DNA of 64,000 nucleotides from Podocnemis expansa (taxonomy: Eukaryota; Chordata; Testudines; Podocnemididae): the NCBI GenBank assembly GCA_007922195.1, contig ML682028.1:16438156-16502155 (forward strand), written 5' to 3'. A program made the translations under genes and the position numbers. The notes beneath the pieces were generated by a model, which saw nothing but the letters and a program-made list of their open reading frames with translations, was not told the origin of the DNA and ran no database searches. Of this stretch, positions 35,101-50,100 are shown piece by piece (the first letter of the stretch is position 1; each line of letters opens with the position of its first letter).

Positions 35101-38100
35101 GTTCTCCAGCTTTCCATGTCCAGTCTTGGTATGATGAAGTTAAAGATTATACTTACCCCTATCCCCACGAATGCAACCCCTGGTGTCCAGAAAGATGCAC
35201 TGGAGCAATGTGCACTCACTATACTCAGGTAAAGAGGAGGAAGGAAATGAAGTCCTGAATCATGTATCTGAACTTGGTTCATTTCTTCACACCCTGCCAG
35301 ACACGAGTCATTATGAAAATATACTTGGGAAGCTAGAACTAATGTACTCTTTGTGGCATTCTGTGTTTTAATTCATCTGCATTATGCTTTCAGATTGTTT
35401 GGGCCACAACAAACAAGGTTGGCTGTGCCGTAAATGTCTGCAAACAGATGAATGTTTGGGGAGAAATCTGGGAGAATGCTGTCTACCTGGTCTGCAACTA
35501 CTCTCCTAAGTAAGGAAGACACAATAAGGTTCCTTTTCTCCCCCAGCCCTTAAAACTGCATCCTGGCAAGTTGCTTAACTAGTATGGAGTCTGGTGCCAA
35601 AACGTCAATCAATTAAGGTGCTGGTTGGTCTTTAAATATTTAAATTGTGATAGGACATAAGTGCCAACCAAGGTGGGGCCCCATTCTGCTAAGTGCTATA
35701 CAAACTTGTAACAAGTGACAATCTCTGCCCTACGGCACTTACAGTTATTTTGGGGAAAAGTTATGTAGCTAAAGCATTTAGGATTGAGCCAGTCGTAGGC
35801 TGGACTTTTTCTAGGAGTGAAATTTACACTTAAAACCTTTGAAGAGCTTCATCTGTGGCAAATCCCTAGTAGGAGGCTTGTCCTGGGTGACAGAGCTCCT
35901 GAAAAGTAGCCAACATCTGCAAAGGACTACAAATCGATATTGATATTTATGGTGGTGATGTCCCAGAGTAGGGTTTGAAATCGCTCTGTGCTGAAAAAGA
36001 CACAAATATCAAAGATGCCTTGGTCCCAGAGAGCTCTGATTTTTAGAATACAGTTAAAGAAAGATAACATAACACTGGGAGATCAAGAGAAAGAAGTCGA
36101 TATGTACATGATGGCACTCTGATTGTGAACCCTGTTGAGTCCTGCTGAGGACCACAGTCACCATATTTGTAGCTCCAAAGGGGCAGCCACGTTAGTCTAG
36201 TTCAGAGAAAAAAAAAAAAGCAAGGAGTCCTATGGCTTTTAAAGACTAACAGATTTATTTGTTGCATGAGCTTTTGTGGGAGAAAATCCCATTGGGAATC
36301 TTTTGGGTCTATAATGCAACAATAAACCTCTCCCTGCCTGTGAGCTGCTGAGCACCGTTCACTCCCAAGCACTTAAGTGGTTTTGAGGAAACTTATTGTC
36401 ATACGGGATTGTGCCATATGTGGCCTACAGACTTTTGGTGGAAGGCTGAACTGTTTTGCATGTCACCTTTTGAGGACTGCTGAATGGATAAGTCCTCAGA
36501 GATAACTACTTCTAGAGTTTATACTTAATCTGTCTTCTCAGGCTTCAGTAGGCATTTTCCCCACCTGGCCAAGGAGGTGATGATCACAGACCAGCCTTTT
36601 TGAATTTTGAATTTTTGAAACCCTTAAAACTTGCAAAATCAGAAAGGGAGGGTGGTCTTTGTTTCTGAAAAGTCAATAATTTCTTGAAAGAATAAGTTTG
36701 TACTTGATTGATTTCTATTCAAGCTTGAATGTAGTATCTGTGATAGGATTTTGGTTTAAGTAAAAAAAAATTACGTGTGTGTGTGTCTGTACAGCCCTGC
36801 CCACCTACCCCTATAAACACTCATATGAACCAAGTCTTGGAGAAATTAAATGAGGTGAAACATTTGCCGTAAAGTAACAGATTTACAGTGCTGAGCCTTT
36901 AAATTTATGTGTGCGATAGCTGCCTGATGTTTTCCGACTATGATGATAACCATGACAACTATGGAGAAAGCTGCTGTGACAGCAGCAGCAAAAGTGAGGG
37001 GGGTTGGAGTCGCTAGAAGATGGGGCGTGAGGGTAATGTTCCAAGACGAGTTGTCCAGAGACATCAGCAAGTTGTCCCTAGCTCTCACCACAACTATTAT
37101 TTGAAATGGCTCAGGCTAAGCGCTGTGTTTTTGATCTTCAGAAGTGTTTGGAAGCAGTTCCAGGTGGAAAATGGAGCAGCTTTCTAATGGAAAAGAGACA
37201 TGTTCCAGGCTGGCTTGTGTAGGTGCCAGAATGATCTTGAAAGCAAAGAAATAGTGGTAGGCTTGTGGCTCTGATGGCCTCAAAAAACACCCATGAGAGA
37301 GCCGAAGGCACCTACCAGTCTGTGACTAACCGGTTGTGAAGCAGAAGGGAATCTACTCTGCTAAGTTGTCACGAGAAAGCCGTAGACTCTATGTTCATGG
37401 AAGGATCTGTCCTTTTTCATATTTACAGCAATCTAGCAACATACAAATATAGTGAGAGCATCAGGGGTGTGGGATTCAGGCACAGGCCTGGAAGCAGAAT
37501 AAGGGACAAGAGCATTTGAGTGAGGTGGGGGCTGTGGCAGCAACACAGAGGGCATTTAACAGAAAAATGTTTCTCACGTGCCTTGTCAGGGGAAACTGGA
37601 TCGGGGAAGCACCTTATAAAAATGGCAGACCCTGCTCCGAATGCCCGCCTAGCTATGGAGGAAGCTGCAAGAACAACCTGTGTTACAAAGGTAGGTTACC
37701 AGTAGACTTATTTCTCTCAGCTCAGTGTGTCACAGGGAAATGCAGATGATCTCACCCAGTTCCTTTTTGTGTGATGGAAAAACTGGAAAAGAAAATTTCC
37801 CAGAGGATTTAAAATAAAATCTTAATGAATTATTTAAAATGAACTCGTCACAGTTACCTCTGAAACATACCAAATAAGGGGAAGCAGGTATCACGAGAGA
37901 ATGCTTGAAGCAGAAATGCTGGGAAACTTTCTAAAACCTGGAGATCAAATTCTGCTCATTTGCCTGGGGTAAATCCAGACTAACTCCATCAATTTAAGGA
38001 TGTTACTCTGGGTTTTCCCTGTTGTAACTGAGATTGGTTTGGCCCAAAGGTTTATTTATGTTGTACATATAAGATATCCCATCTTCATCTGGTTAACTTG

Positions 38101-41100
38101 GAAGGAAATGTTTTCTAATGGTTAGAAAAGGTGCTGTGGGTTTTATGCCCTGCTCATTTTGTGGCTTTGAGCAGATCTTGTCACTTCTCTGTGCCTCAGT
38201 TTCTCCATCTGTAAAACAAATATAGAAATGTTTACCTCAGAAAGGTAATAAGGTTTAATGGCTGGTTTTAAAACACTTTGGGCTCTTCCGGAATAAAGGG
38301 CGCTGTATATATTAAGGAAAAGCTATTATTAATTCTAAAGCCGTCAGTGAAATTTCTTACATAATTTAAAATAGGACTTTCTGAGCTGTGCATCAATGGT
38401 ATCTTTTTTCTTTACTTAAGCTTTGTCCTCTGTGAAGGACAGAGCCTGTTTTCATATATGCAGATGCAGTCATTGGAGACTAGTTAACAGGAAAGATATG
38501 GGCCAAAATCGATTTGGTGCTTCATGTTTAATAGCCTGAGGAGTGAAGAAGCAAATAGAGAACAGGCGGGCTATTCTATTTCTATATGGAAATCAGTCCT
38601 GAGACATCTGTCAGTTGATGTCATTCCTCTTTCCTTGACAGGATGTCAGCAAAATGAGGTTTCAGCTAGGACTCACCAAGTGGAGTGGAGTTGAGTTAGC
38701 TAGTGCCACTTTGGAAACTTCTCCCTAGTTAAGGACTTAGGGTATGTCTACACACTGCAATTAAAATCTGGCCCCTGGCCCAAGGCAGCTGACTCAGGCT
38801 CAGACTGGGGGACTATTTAATAGTTGCTGTGACTCCCCCTCCTTTTCAGAGTCCTGGAGTCCAGAAGTCTGCACTGCAATTAAGCAGTGCTGGAGCCTGA
38901 GTAAGCTGGCATGGGCCAGCTACGAGTGTTGGATTGCAGCGTAGACATACCCTCTTCAGGCACAAGAACAATAACTTTCCGGCACAGTAAGGAGAAAAGA
39001 GTTGTGATGCTGTATAGCTTGATTTGACCTAACAATGATACCACTCTACCAAGGCCTTCGTTTCAGAGACGACTAAAAGAAGCTGTGATAAGGATGGGGA
39101 GTAAAGAGAAGATGGGGAAGTAAAGAGAACTAAGGATCTTAGCCACCATTTAACTGGTTAGGGTCCTCTCTTGATGGGTCTCTAGTGAATATGCCCTACT
39201 GTCTTAGAGGACTGACCTTTTCTTCTACTGAGTGAAAGCTATTGGTAAATGGCACAATAAATAATATTAAGATATCAGCACACGCTCATCAACATGGTGA
39301 CAGATCACTTCAAGCCACTACTGCTTAGTTCTTTAAGCAAAGTGTTGAATGCTGACTAAATGAATGATGTGAAACCATTTCTTTCCTGGTACTTCACCTA
39401 CCCTAGGAGAGTGGGCCATTCTGTATTTAATGTGCATTTTGTTGAGTTTCCAACTGCTTAGAAAATGGATCTACATCAAACCAGAGGGAGTCTTCTACAA
39501 AATGTTAGTTTTCCTATAGCTTGTCTAACTTCTTCATTAATAAAAGCATACTGTTTTACTTCTCCCACAATAAGATGACCATTATGTACAAAAGCCTGAT
39601 CTGGACGAGACTAATGAAGTGGAGAGCCCACAAATTACAGAGGAGAAAACCGTGCAAGTGCAAGAACGGGTGACCAAAACCAGCAAACCAACCAGTACCA
39701 AGAAAATCACCACGACCGCAGACAGCTACATGAGTAAGCGAGCGTCTTTGTCTTCCAGATTCTGTAAATACTCCTTTAGGAGTATGTGCACGTGTGTGTG
39801 GATAAGGAATGAGCTGCCAAGAGACCTCCAGTGGAAACCTGTGCTGAGGGCCAGTTAAAACAATTGGAGATGTATATATATATATATTTTGGAGAGCAGT
39901 GTGAGCCAGGATTTTTGAAAGTGACTAGCTCTTTTAGAATGCCTTAATTTTTTTCTGTCCAACTTGAGACCTGATTGGTCAGACATTGTTGAGCATCCAC
40001 TTCTGATAAGTTGACCCCTTTAAGGTATCTCAGATTGGACACCTAAGTATTGAGGCACCCAGAATCACCAGGTAATTTAGTCAAGTCTGTTTTGGCTCTT
40101 CCATCACACTGATCACCATAGTATCTGAGCAAAACAAACAAGGAGTCCTGTGGCACTTTTAAAGGCTAACAAATTGTTCACATGAACTTTTGTGGGCACA
40201 GCCCCACTTTGTCAGATGCCAGACTGGAGAAAACTGAGAATGAAAAAAAACCTTACAGGATGGGAGGGGAAATTACATTTCACTGCATCACGTCAGATTA
40301 CTTCAACAAATCAAACAAGTTGTATAGATTCGAACATTTCCAGAGCATCTTTAGAAAAATCTTGGCTGTCAGTTAGTATTTACTGCTTTCAACTTTTCTG
40401 AAGTCAGTGTTTGTCACCTTGACATCCTTGCTAGTTTTTATCCAGAGGAAGAAAGAGGCTGGCTGTTCTCAGCAAAGTCTTCTGAAATATTTGTTGGCAT
40501 TGATTGTATCTCTCTGAAGGTTTTCTAATCATTGTAATTCACAGAGTGATCTACTGCAAGTGAGCAGAGGGGAGTGAGCATATCATTCTCAAGTCTACCC
40601 ACTGGAATGTGGATAGTCTATAATTAAGTGGATGATGGGACCACTGAGTATTGACTTTAGGCTATATGTTGAAGTCTTCTGATGTTAAGTGTTTCCTCCA
40701 AGCTAATATTAGTAAGAACACCCATGTGATAAAAGGAATAGCTAACGTGGCTGATTTACAGCTGCTTCTGGCTTATTGTTGTGTGCTAGAGGTTCGCCAC
40801 TGTCCAGTTATTCTGTGATAAGAATTCAGTCTTCTCTCATAGATATCCTAGAGACCACATAACGTACCTGAGTTATCATGCTAATGAGGTAGATGACTCT
40901 TTAAATTAAAGGTGAGCAAGTGAGCTAGGGGACTGATGAATTCTTCTTTACTTTGTCTGTGGAAATGTGGATAGCCTATGATTAAGTGGACGATGAGAGA
41001 TCTGGATACTGTCTTTAGGTTAGTGTGACTGATGTTCTGATTTCAGGAACCTTTTACCCCTCATCTCTGGTCTGGATTTTTCACACTTGCTGTCCGGTCA

Positions 41101-44100
41101 TCCTATTTTAGGCTGTAAATTGAAGTCTTCTGGTATCAAGAATCTGAGTTAGCACAATAATGCATTCAACCACATACCTCTATGGCATTCTTCCCCCTTC
41201 CAATTTAGTCTTTTATGGTCTTCCCCTTTTTCTTTTCTTTTCCAGCACAAGTTATAAAGTGCGACACCAAAATGAGGGACAAATGCAAAGGATCAACATG
41301 CAACAGGTAGTGTTTTATTGATATTTGCTGTAGTGGATGTGGAAATGTCTGCTTTAAACGTGGTTGGCTTTTGCAAACGTGGAGCAGGGTTGTGTTCTAT
41401 TTATTATGACTAGAATCCAAATGCTGCTTCAGTCCCTATGAAAAAAGTCTTTCATTCCTCTTAATGCAACTTTTTGGGCCAAGTTGAGTAGTAAGGTGAT
41501 TGTTTATTTAATGCTCAAAATGGTGAATGTCTGTTATAATCTACAGCTCCCAAGTGGCAAGATTCCCTTAGTAAGTTTTAATACAGTCATTTTGTACCCT
41601 TCTCATCTGATGTCCCTGTCCAACTTTGTATCATTAATTCAAAGCTTGTCCCAGCCCAGCTGGTCAAGAGCTCTGGTTAAGGTTTCAGTAGAGTACACTA
41701 AATCAAACCCATAGAATCTAACAAGGAGTTTGGTGCTACTTTTAAAGACTAACAAATTTATTTATTGCATGAGCTTTCACGGGAGAAAATCCCACTTCGT
41801 CAAATGCTAAATAAATTTGTTAGTCTTTAAAAGTGCCACCAGACTCCTTGTTTGTTTTGCTGAACTAGATTGACCTGGCTACCCCTTTGGAACCATTGAA
41901 TGTAAATATTATCCTCCTTAAGGAAAAGGGTATTTGAAAATGTTGCTGTTTTGCAAGACTGGTTTTAAATGAAATTGTTAAATGACACTAATGGGATCGC
42001 TATTAAATTAAATGTTGTAAAAGTTGTACATTTCTCACTCACCACTACAAATATATATCTCTTTAACTAGGTATCTGTGCCCAGCTGGCTGTGTGAGCAG
42101 TAAGGCAAAAATCTTTGGAACGTTCTATTATGAGAGTGTAAGTACGTTGTTATGGCTTCTTGAGGACATTTATTGGGGTTTTAATGGTAATAATAGAAAC
42201 TGAAAATTCTGGCAATTCTAATGTAAACCACTTTTTTTTGCCCTCCCACATTGGTGCTGTAAATGATATTCATTTCTATAACAACGGTAATCTGCGTTTC
42301 CCCACTAAAATGATAAAATCATTGCTAGAAGGAGTACCCACTCATGGCTTGATTTTGTTTCTGAGTGCCCCCCACGCTTACTACATTCAACAGAAGTTGA
42401 GGGCGGTATGGCGAGCTAGCTCAGAGTGGAGGCTGGGTTCCAAGCACCCCATCACCCCTTGGGGGTGCAAAAGCAAGGCCAGCTTGGGGTGCCACAAACC
42501 CTAGAGCCGGCGCTGTCTGCATGGCATCTTTCCCAAAGTACTGAACTACTGGGATGGAAGAGAAACTTTACACTAGAATCGCTTCTCAGGATGGTTCACA
42601 TGACGCTGGTTCCTTATTTTTAGGATAACTCATTGGATCTTGAATCATCAAAATAATTTATAATCAGGGCCAGTCAACAATTTTCTGTCCAAACTGTAAT
42701 TTTTTTTTTATGGAAAACTTGGGGGTTAATTAAATGATTTTGTGTTTACAAAATGTGTCTCCTTTCTGATAAAAATTCTGGGTTTTTTTCTGTAAAAAAA
42801 AGAGGCCCCAGATAAGCTGAATCTCAAATGCTGGTGCAAATGGCTCAGGGGAGCTCTAGTTTAAGTTGCTTTGTGCCTCTGCTCTTCTCTGTGGGCTGGG
42901 CTTCCTGCTACACTACATCTCCCATGATGCATTGTGACAGTATAGCTGATGCACCATGTCTCACCACCAAGGGATTTTCAGCTGGAATATTGCAGATTTG
43001 ATATTTTTGTTGAAAATTCAGAATTTTCCTCCAGAAAGAAAACAAATATTTTTCCAAACAGCTTTCTTCATAGTTTACATGTAAATGCTATATTTGATCA
43101 TTTAAAAAAAAATCTGTTTGTCCTTTTAATCAAGTAAGTCTTAAAATAAAAGTAAATGCCCATGTGTTGTAACAATAACATTCTGCAGGCTGTGCCAATG
43201 TGGCATTTTTTTCAGTAAATGTAAGTGTGTATAAATTGCTGTTGGTCTTTAAGTATTTCTTTTACATATTTGTTTAAATGTTTTTTTTGGCTTAGAACTA
43301 TTTAGGAAACATTGGTATTAAAGTACTATCTGTTATGGACTTTCCAGTCATCCAGTATATGTCGTGCCGCAATTCATTATGGAGTCATAGATGATAATGG
43401 TGGTCTGGTTGACATCACTAGGAAAGGGAGATATCTCCGTTTTGACAAGTCTACAAGAAATCACATTGAATCTTTAAGGTAATTCTTCTGTGGAGGACCA
43501 TGACTTGTACAATAAATTGCTGTTGTACATTTGCCACTGTTTACAAGTGGTAGTCGAGAGTAGATCTTCAAGTAATTACCATGCATTTGTTTTTAAAAGG
43601 TCAATGAAATATTTATACCCATTTCTTTTTTTTGCTTTGCAGTAAACAAAAACCTTCAAATGCATTCATGGTTTCCAAAGTCACAGGTAAGTTGAAATGC
43701 CCTTTTCTGTCATTATAATGGAGAAGAACTCAATGGTGGTAAAAATGAGAGTCCTGTGGCACCTTAAAGCCACGTGAGGAATCTGACAAAGTGGGTTGGA
43801 GTCCATGAAAGATTAAGCCCAAAGAAATTTGTTAGTCTTTAAGGTGCCACAGGGCTCTTGTTTTTGCTGTACACAGACTAACACCGCTACCCCCCTGGAA
43901 ATTTTCAATGCTGCTAAGTATTTAATTGTGATATGTCAACATCATCACTATATAGCTTCTTTCTTTCTTTCTTTCTTTCACCAAAATGGTCAAAACTTTG
44001 TGTAGCAAAGAGACAATCTTCCTATTTATGACTATAGTTGTTCAGGAAAAACAAAAGCAGCATTTTCCAAAACATTTCCCCCCATTTTCCAGCCTCAGTC

Positions 44101-47100
44101 TAAATCAAACCTAATTTTGACCTTTGTTCCTAGAGTGGCTTTAGGATGAAGCCAGTAAGATTGCCAGGTGGAGTGTTAAAAGCAACACTGTGAAGTCATT
44201 TAGACTCAGAATTTGACATAAAACACCTTCCAGGAAAACCCCTATATATTCAGAAATAAATCTGTAACAAAATTACACAGCTCCATTTCTCAGCTTTTTT
44301 TTTTTTTTTTGAAAGCCATGGTCCTTGGAAAAGGATTTCCTAGCAATTTAACAGAGCTTCAGTATAAATCCTAATAAAAATATTTCATCGATGCAAGCTG
44401 TTTCTAATGAAGACATTGAAATTGTTCTTTTGGCTGCCTCAGCTGGACGTGTGTCCTGTCAGATGTGAGGCATGTTCAAAGGCTTCTGTTTGCTGCAAGA
44501 GCACCTCCTGTTTGGCCTTGTAATTTATCTCTCCACATTGATTTCCACAGTGCAGACGTTGGATTGTTACACCACTGTAGCCGAACTGTGTCCGTTCAAA
44601 AAGCCAGCAACTCATTGCCCGAGGTAAGCTGCATGCATCAAGTTTGGTACCATTTCCTTCGAAGCCTAGATCTATATTGAGTTAAGGGAAAGAAAAGCTG
44701 TGAGGCCGGAGACAATGAACCCCTCAAATTTAAAGGCTATAAATTAAAGATATAGTATATGCTAGATTAACTGGGTGGATCTTAAATGAATAAATAAATA
44801 AAACCACATGCTTTCAGAAACATTTGTTGTTTGAACATATCTTCAACACAAATACTGTGATTTAACAGCCATATTTGTTGGTTTATTACTGTGTTTTCAT
44901 TGTACATGACGCAGTGGGTTTTTATCCCATGAAAGCTCATTCAATAAATAAATCTGTTAGTCTTTGGAAATGCTACAGGACTCCTTGTTTGTTTTGTACA
45001 CGCTTCAGTAACATTAGAGGATGCAAATAAAGGATCCCCTCAGATTGGCCTTAGTATATGCATGGGCAACTTTGCATGCTTTGTTTATTCACTTGCGTGT
45101 ACACTTTGCATGTACAGACACTATCACATATGTATCCAAATGGTAAAATATACATGCACGAAATCTTCCTTTTGATCCTAGCAGGTGACTATACTTTGCA
45201 AATTCCCTCAGTTGCAGGCATGAGAGGACAGGCAAAAATGTGCCAAGCTGTGCACAAGAATGGAGGTGACGCTTGTAGAATTAGGCTCAAAGACGTTGCT
45301 TAGGTCCTGTCTCACTGGCCTTAAAAGAGCCTCATTTGTAGTTATGTAGTCACTACCAAATTGCATCGGGGGCAGTGATCAGTTAGCTGCTGCCACCTGC
45401 AAACCAGATGCAAGCATTTGAAAGCTTCCAAGATCCTAAGACTACAGGTTGTTTTTTCTCTTGCTCCTTGATGTAGTGAATAAATATGAATAAATTGTTT
45501 TTCAGGGTTTACTGTCCTGCTCACTGTAAGGCTGAGCCAACATACTGGGCACCAGTTTTTGGCAGCAAGGTTTATGCAGATGTGAGTATTGCATTTTCCT
45601 TTCCGTCCCCATACGACAAGGTGACCACATCAAAATGGCTTGGGTCCCCACGGTCCTTTAAGAGAGTCATATCCCAAGAATTAGAAAAGTTGGAATTGCA
45701 TATAGTTCCTATAAACAATAGGGAAATACTTTGCCAGCACAAGGGATAAAAATGTCACATGATTAGTTGGACTCATTGATTAAATGCATCCAGCGTTGTA
45801 TTTAAGAGATAGCATTATGGTGCAGGGCATAGAGCGCTGGCGTGGGAGTCAGGAGACACAGGTTGCATTCCCCTTTCTGGAGCCAAATTGCTCTGCAACC
45901 ATGGGAAAGTCACTTCGCTTCTCTGGGGTTTTTTTCTGTAAAATGGGGATGATTCTTGCCCACCTTCGTGAAGTCTCTTGAGATGAAAAGCTAAGAGCTT
46001 TTATTATGATGTAGATTCTGGAATAACTCAAAGTAGCTTGCCAAACTAGATTTTTTCTCTTCTTTCTGCAAGCTGAATATGATTGGTGAACAGTTGGCAT
46101 AGAAATGAAATATGTGAGAGGTTGTTTTTTGTATTTCTGTGAACAGCTGTAGAGCTTATTTGAATGGTCAGGAGTTAAATAGCTAGAAAACAAAACAAAA
46201 CAGAACAAAACCAACCAACTCACCTAATGGACAGATTTGCAAGAGGACATTTTTTGTCATCATTTAGAAGTAGCATGTGTCTAAAAGTACTGGCAATACT
46301 GGTTTTGTATAGCTTTCCATTGCTCTGAAGGTTTAGTGTCTACATGGGGACAGATGCAAACATAGGTTCAAATGTCTGGGAAATTAAAGGTCTTCCACTT
46401 GTTTGTTGGTGGCTTGGTGAAGGTCATTAGTGTCATTGTTTTTCACTTTTTACTCAAGTACTTTTCAAGTGGTTAGCACATTTTCAGAGAATATTCCTAG
46501 CAGCATCATTGGAGTGTATGAAATAATGTTTGTGATATTTTGGAAGCATTGAATATCTGGTTGTATCAACTTTTTCTAAACTTCCACCTAGAAAGAACGG
46601 GTTTTCTCAGAGAGGGCCTAGATTCCATTTTTATTTTATTATATATGTATATCCAGTTCAATAATGAACGAAAATGGGGATTGGAGATTTGTCCTGGAGT
46701 TTAGAGACCTTGGTGGAAAACTGCCTGTTTTGTTGTGGTTGGTTCATGGAGTTTTTTTCTTTTTTTATCTTTGTAATCACAGGCAACATTATGCAAAACA
46801 CAGAGGAATTTGAAATTGGTTTCAGTTATAGTTGGCCCTCGGACATGGCACATGGGTAAATAAGATTGTCCCTGCGATGTTCTATGCATAGTAACTTCAT
46901 TGGGAAAATTATCAGCTAATTAACTCATCGGACAAACCCCATGCAAATATTTTGGCTGTTTATATATTTATATAGGTATACGAATAAAGTCTATCTACAA
47001 TCACATGCCAGTTTTCTGTTCACTCTAGTCATCTTCTAACTAGGACAACATTCCTGTTGCCTGTTTAAATATCTAATAAGACAAAAAATGACATGAAATT

Positions 47101-50100
47101 GTGATGGTAAAATATGACATTGCTAGAACATCTTTCTTCCCAACTCTTTCCAAAGTATGTATGCAGAAAAGATTTCACATATCTCTGAAATACAGCCGCC
47201 CCCGTTAGGAAACATAGCGTTACTCATTATGTGAATTGAAGTAGAGAAGAATACTGAATGAGGACAGGAAGCAGAGAAGAACATTGTCCGGTAGAAACAG
47301 CTGGGAAAGTTTTAATGGGAAGAATGTGATTATTTATGCTAGAGTTGAACCAGAAGGACTGGTGAAGAATGTTATGAGAATGTTGAAAGTCGCAAGCACT
47401 TAAGACCTCAGTTTTGCACCTGGTCTGAATGATAGCTCCTCCAAGACTTCAACTGAGGCATTAATTAAGTACCACCATCTCAGTCCTTCATAATTTTGTG
47501 ATTCATACTGACTCAGAAGTGCTAGTGGCCTGGATAATAAGCCCCACTTCCTGCAACCCTCTTGGTTTGATTATATAAATTGGAACATGGAATGTAATTT
47601 GAAAAAAATACTTTATGGGTCTTTAAAGGGTTTGGTAGATCTTCTTGAGAGTAGAATGTCAGGAGCACCAGAGATGACAAGGGTCTAACTAGGGATGTGT
47701 TTAAAGGTTTGGGAGCATTAGCAGAATGGCAGGAAAAGACAGGACTATGTTTGGTAGAGAAGAAGGGGTTTGAGGAGGCTGTGACAGACCTTTGGAAATA
47801 TAGTGAAGGGGCAAGTAGAAAAGTTCTGTGCATTAATGATAAAATCTAAGGACTGGAAAGCTGACAGAATAAGCAAAAATTCAATGCACGGGGTATTAAG
47901 TCCAAAGCCTTTACCACAGAGGGCGCTGCATGGGTGGAATGACCTGCCAGAAGGATGGAATGAACTAGCTGTGGTTGAGAAGAAAAATTAAAACAGATAA
48001 CAAACAAAACTGGACAAGTGCTAATCTTTTGGTCTAGGTGGGAATCCACAGGGCACATGTGGGACTTGTGTATGTGTGCCCCAGACTCAGTCCTTTTTAA
48101 CAGTGCTCAAAAGAAAACAAAGTATTTTTCCCTATTGAGTTTGCACACTCACACCCAGCGTCATGTCAGTCGCACATCTGGAATGTACACCTGCAAAATG
48201 GTTTGGCAGCAGAGGAAATAATGGGCAATAATCTATGGCTATTAGCGTCATAAATGCATTACTATTTCAGTAACACAATCCAATTCAATGAGTTTCTAAC
48301 TTTCTGATTAGTCTTGGAGGGCTTCAGTGTTTACATGATCCCCGGATGCATGTGAAAGTTTGTTTTACCACAGAGAGCAAAGCTCGGACATCAGAAAGAG
48401 AGGATTTTTTTCTGAACTTGGTTCGCTTTGGTTTTGTCCATAGACCAGGAGCAACTAGCCTGTGTGTCATGGGATTTTGCCAGCTTAAAAGAAGTTTATG
48501 TTTTCTTCTCATAGAAATAAAAATGTTATTTTAGGTCGCATGATATAAAGGGCTTGGGAAAGGTATGTTTCTAGGAAATGAGGTCACCATAGTTTTGGAA
48601 ACCAGCCAAAGTGACAAAAAAGCCATGGTACTCATGATCAATGACAAAGTAATAAGTCCTCTAATGCATTGCTGAAGTGTAATTTCTAGAGCTTTAAAAT
48701 GTATGTGATACATTGTGGGAGCAAAAAGTAAGGAAGTGACAGCAAACACCGGCCATCAAATCCAAATCTTCTGCAGTTTTGATAAGTTGTTTTCAAGTAG
48801 GAAAATCATGTTCCATGACTTTGAAGAAAGCAGGACATTTACTGGGCTAAAAATAGACAAGTGAATAGGATGACCAGATGCAAGACAGTTGGAAAGCCAG
48901 GTGTATCTTGCAAAGCAATGGTGATATCTTCTGACCATCACTGGTGTTTTATGTGCAAATAGCTTATGTTGTGTTAATTACAAAACGAGGGCCAAATCCT
49001 TCATGGTGGTATCAGCAGGAGGTAGAATGGTTTCCCCAGGGATAAAATGGAAACATTAGTATTTTGGATGTTAAAAACTAGAAAGGACAATGCATTAGAG
49101 TATGTGCTATAGGGATGTGTCTGAGACACTGCAGCTGGTATAGGCAATGATCCTATTCTCATCTTTTATAGATCACAAGCGAAAGTTCAAATCTGGCTCC
49201 AAATTTCACAGCTTGGGTCTATCTTCCAAAGAGTCAAGCTTCCAAGCAGTGGAAGGGTTGAGAACAATTAGTCAATTCAGCAATCAGTTTGGAAGATCTT
49301 CCTTTACCTGAGGTTTACAGAGTTAAGTGGTATACCAGGAACACAGAGGAGCAACTGTCAATATCTTTGCAGTAGGAGCCATATGGCCAAAAACCGCCAT
49401 CTTACCCTGCTTCAAAAAATCCATCATTTGCCAGTGTCTAATGGTCTTGCTGTTTTAGAGGGCTGATGACTGAGCATCTTGCATACTGAAAGTGGTATAA
49501 ACAGTGGCCAAATTCTCATGGTTTTTGGATCACCAACAAAATAGATGCTTAGTTGTCCAGTGAAATAGAATGGATGGATTTCATTGGCATGTTAGGACCC
49601 ATAAGGCTGTTTTCACTTCTAAGTGAGAAGGAAATGATTATTGGGCTCAAAACCTGATTTGGTAGAAAAGTTTGGGTGGGAATTGTTATGAGATGAGACA
49701 GAAACATTGCTAGACTGCATTTTCTATTGACATATGTTAAACCACCATTCTCTCTGCACAAAATGATCTGACTGTGAGGGATACAGGTTTTGTGTGTGTG
49801 TACTTCGTGGACCTGGTGAGCTGTGATATACAGCAGTCATGTGAACTGGATGGGACCCGCAGGCTTTAAACTCTCTGACTAGTTTAATAACAGTGTCCCA
49901 AACCAAATGTGACTGGAGGCCCAATTTTGAAAATTTTGTTTTGGTTCTTTGTAGTGGTTAAAATAAAAGGTTGACTGTTCTCTTCTGCACATTTGTTTAT
50001 TCAGTGGAGGAAACTGCAACTGTTGTGAATGCTGAGAGGAACGTCTCTGAGGTTATGGGCCGGGTTTCAGGCAGGGATCTTTATCAAAGCTCCGTGAGAG

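Larger units (their letters stand above)
35510..37589 (+). other. CRISPLD2: CRISPLD2 intron
   Basis: 2.1 kb. It contains an old repeat fragment (35660-35775, reading GGGGCCCCATTCTGCTAAG and TGCTATACAAAC), a Penelope-like repeat (36173-36296) and an unrecognised minus-strand frame with a membrane-like stretch (36846-37314). No further + strand exon is required. Confidence 0.7.
37691..39574 (+). other. CRISPLD2: CRISPLD2 intron
   Basis: 1.9 kb with a MIR copy (38155-38330) and a MITE with a 3-base target duplication (38739-38953). No exon is seen. Confidence 0.7.
43687..44550 (+). other. CRISPLD2: CRISPLD2 intron
   Basis: 0.86 kb with a Penelope-like palindrome (43745-43905), a CTTT microsatellite (43956-43979) and a T run (about 44297-44311). 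Confidence 0.7.

Noticed and set aside
45849..46223. 124-codon minus-strand frame
   Set aside because: It lies largely within a MIR copy read in reverse.
47522..47833. 103-codon minus-strand frame
   Set aside because: Low-complexity S/L/P-rich translation in a probably repeat-derived stretch, with no domain.
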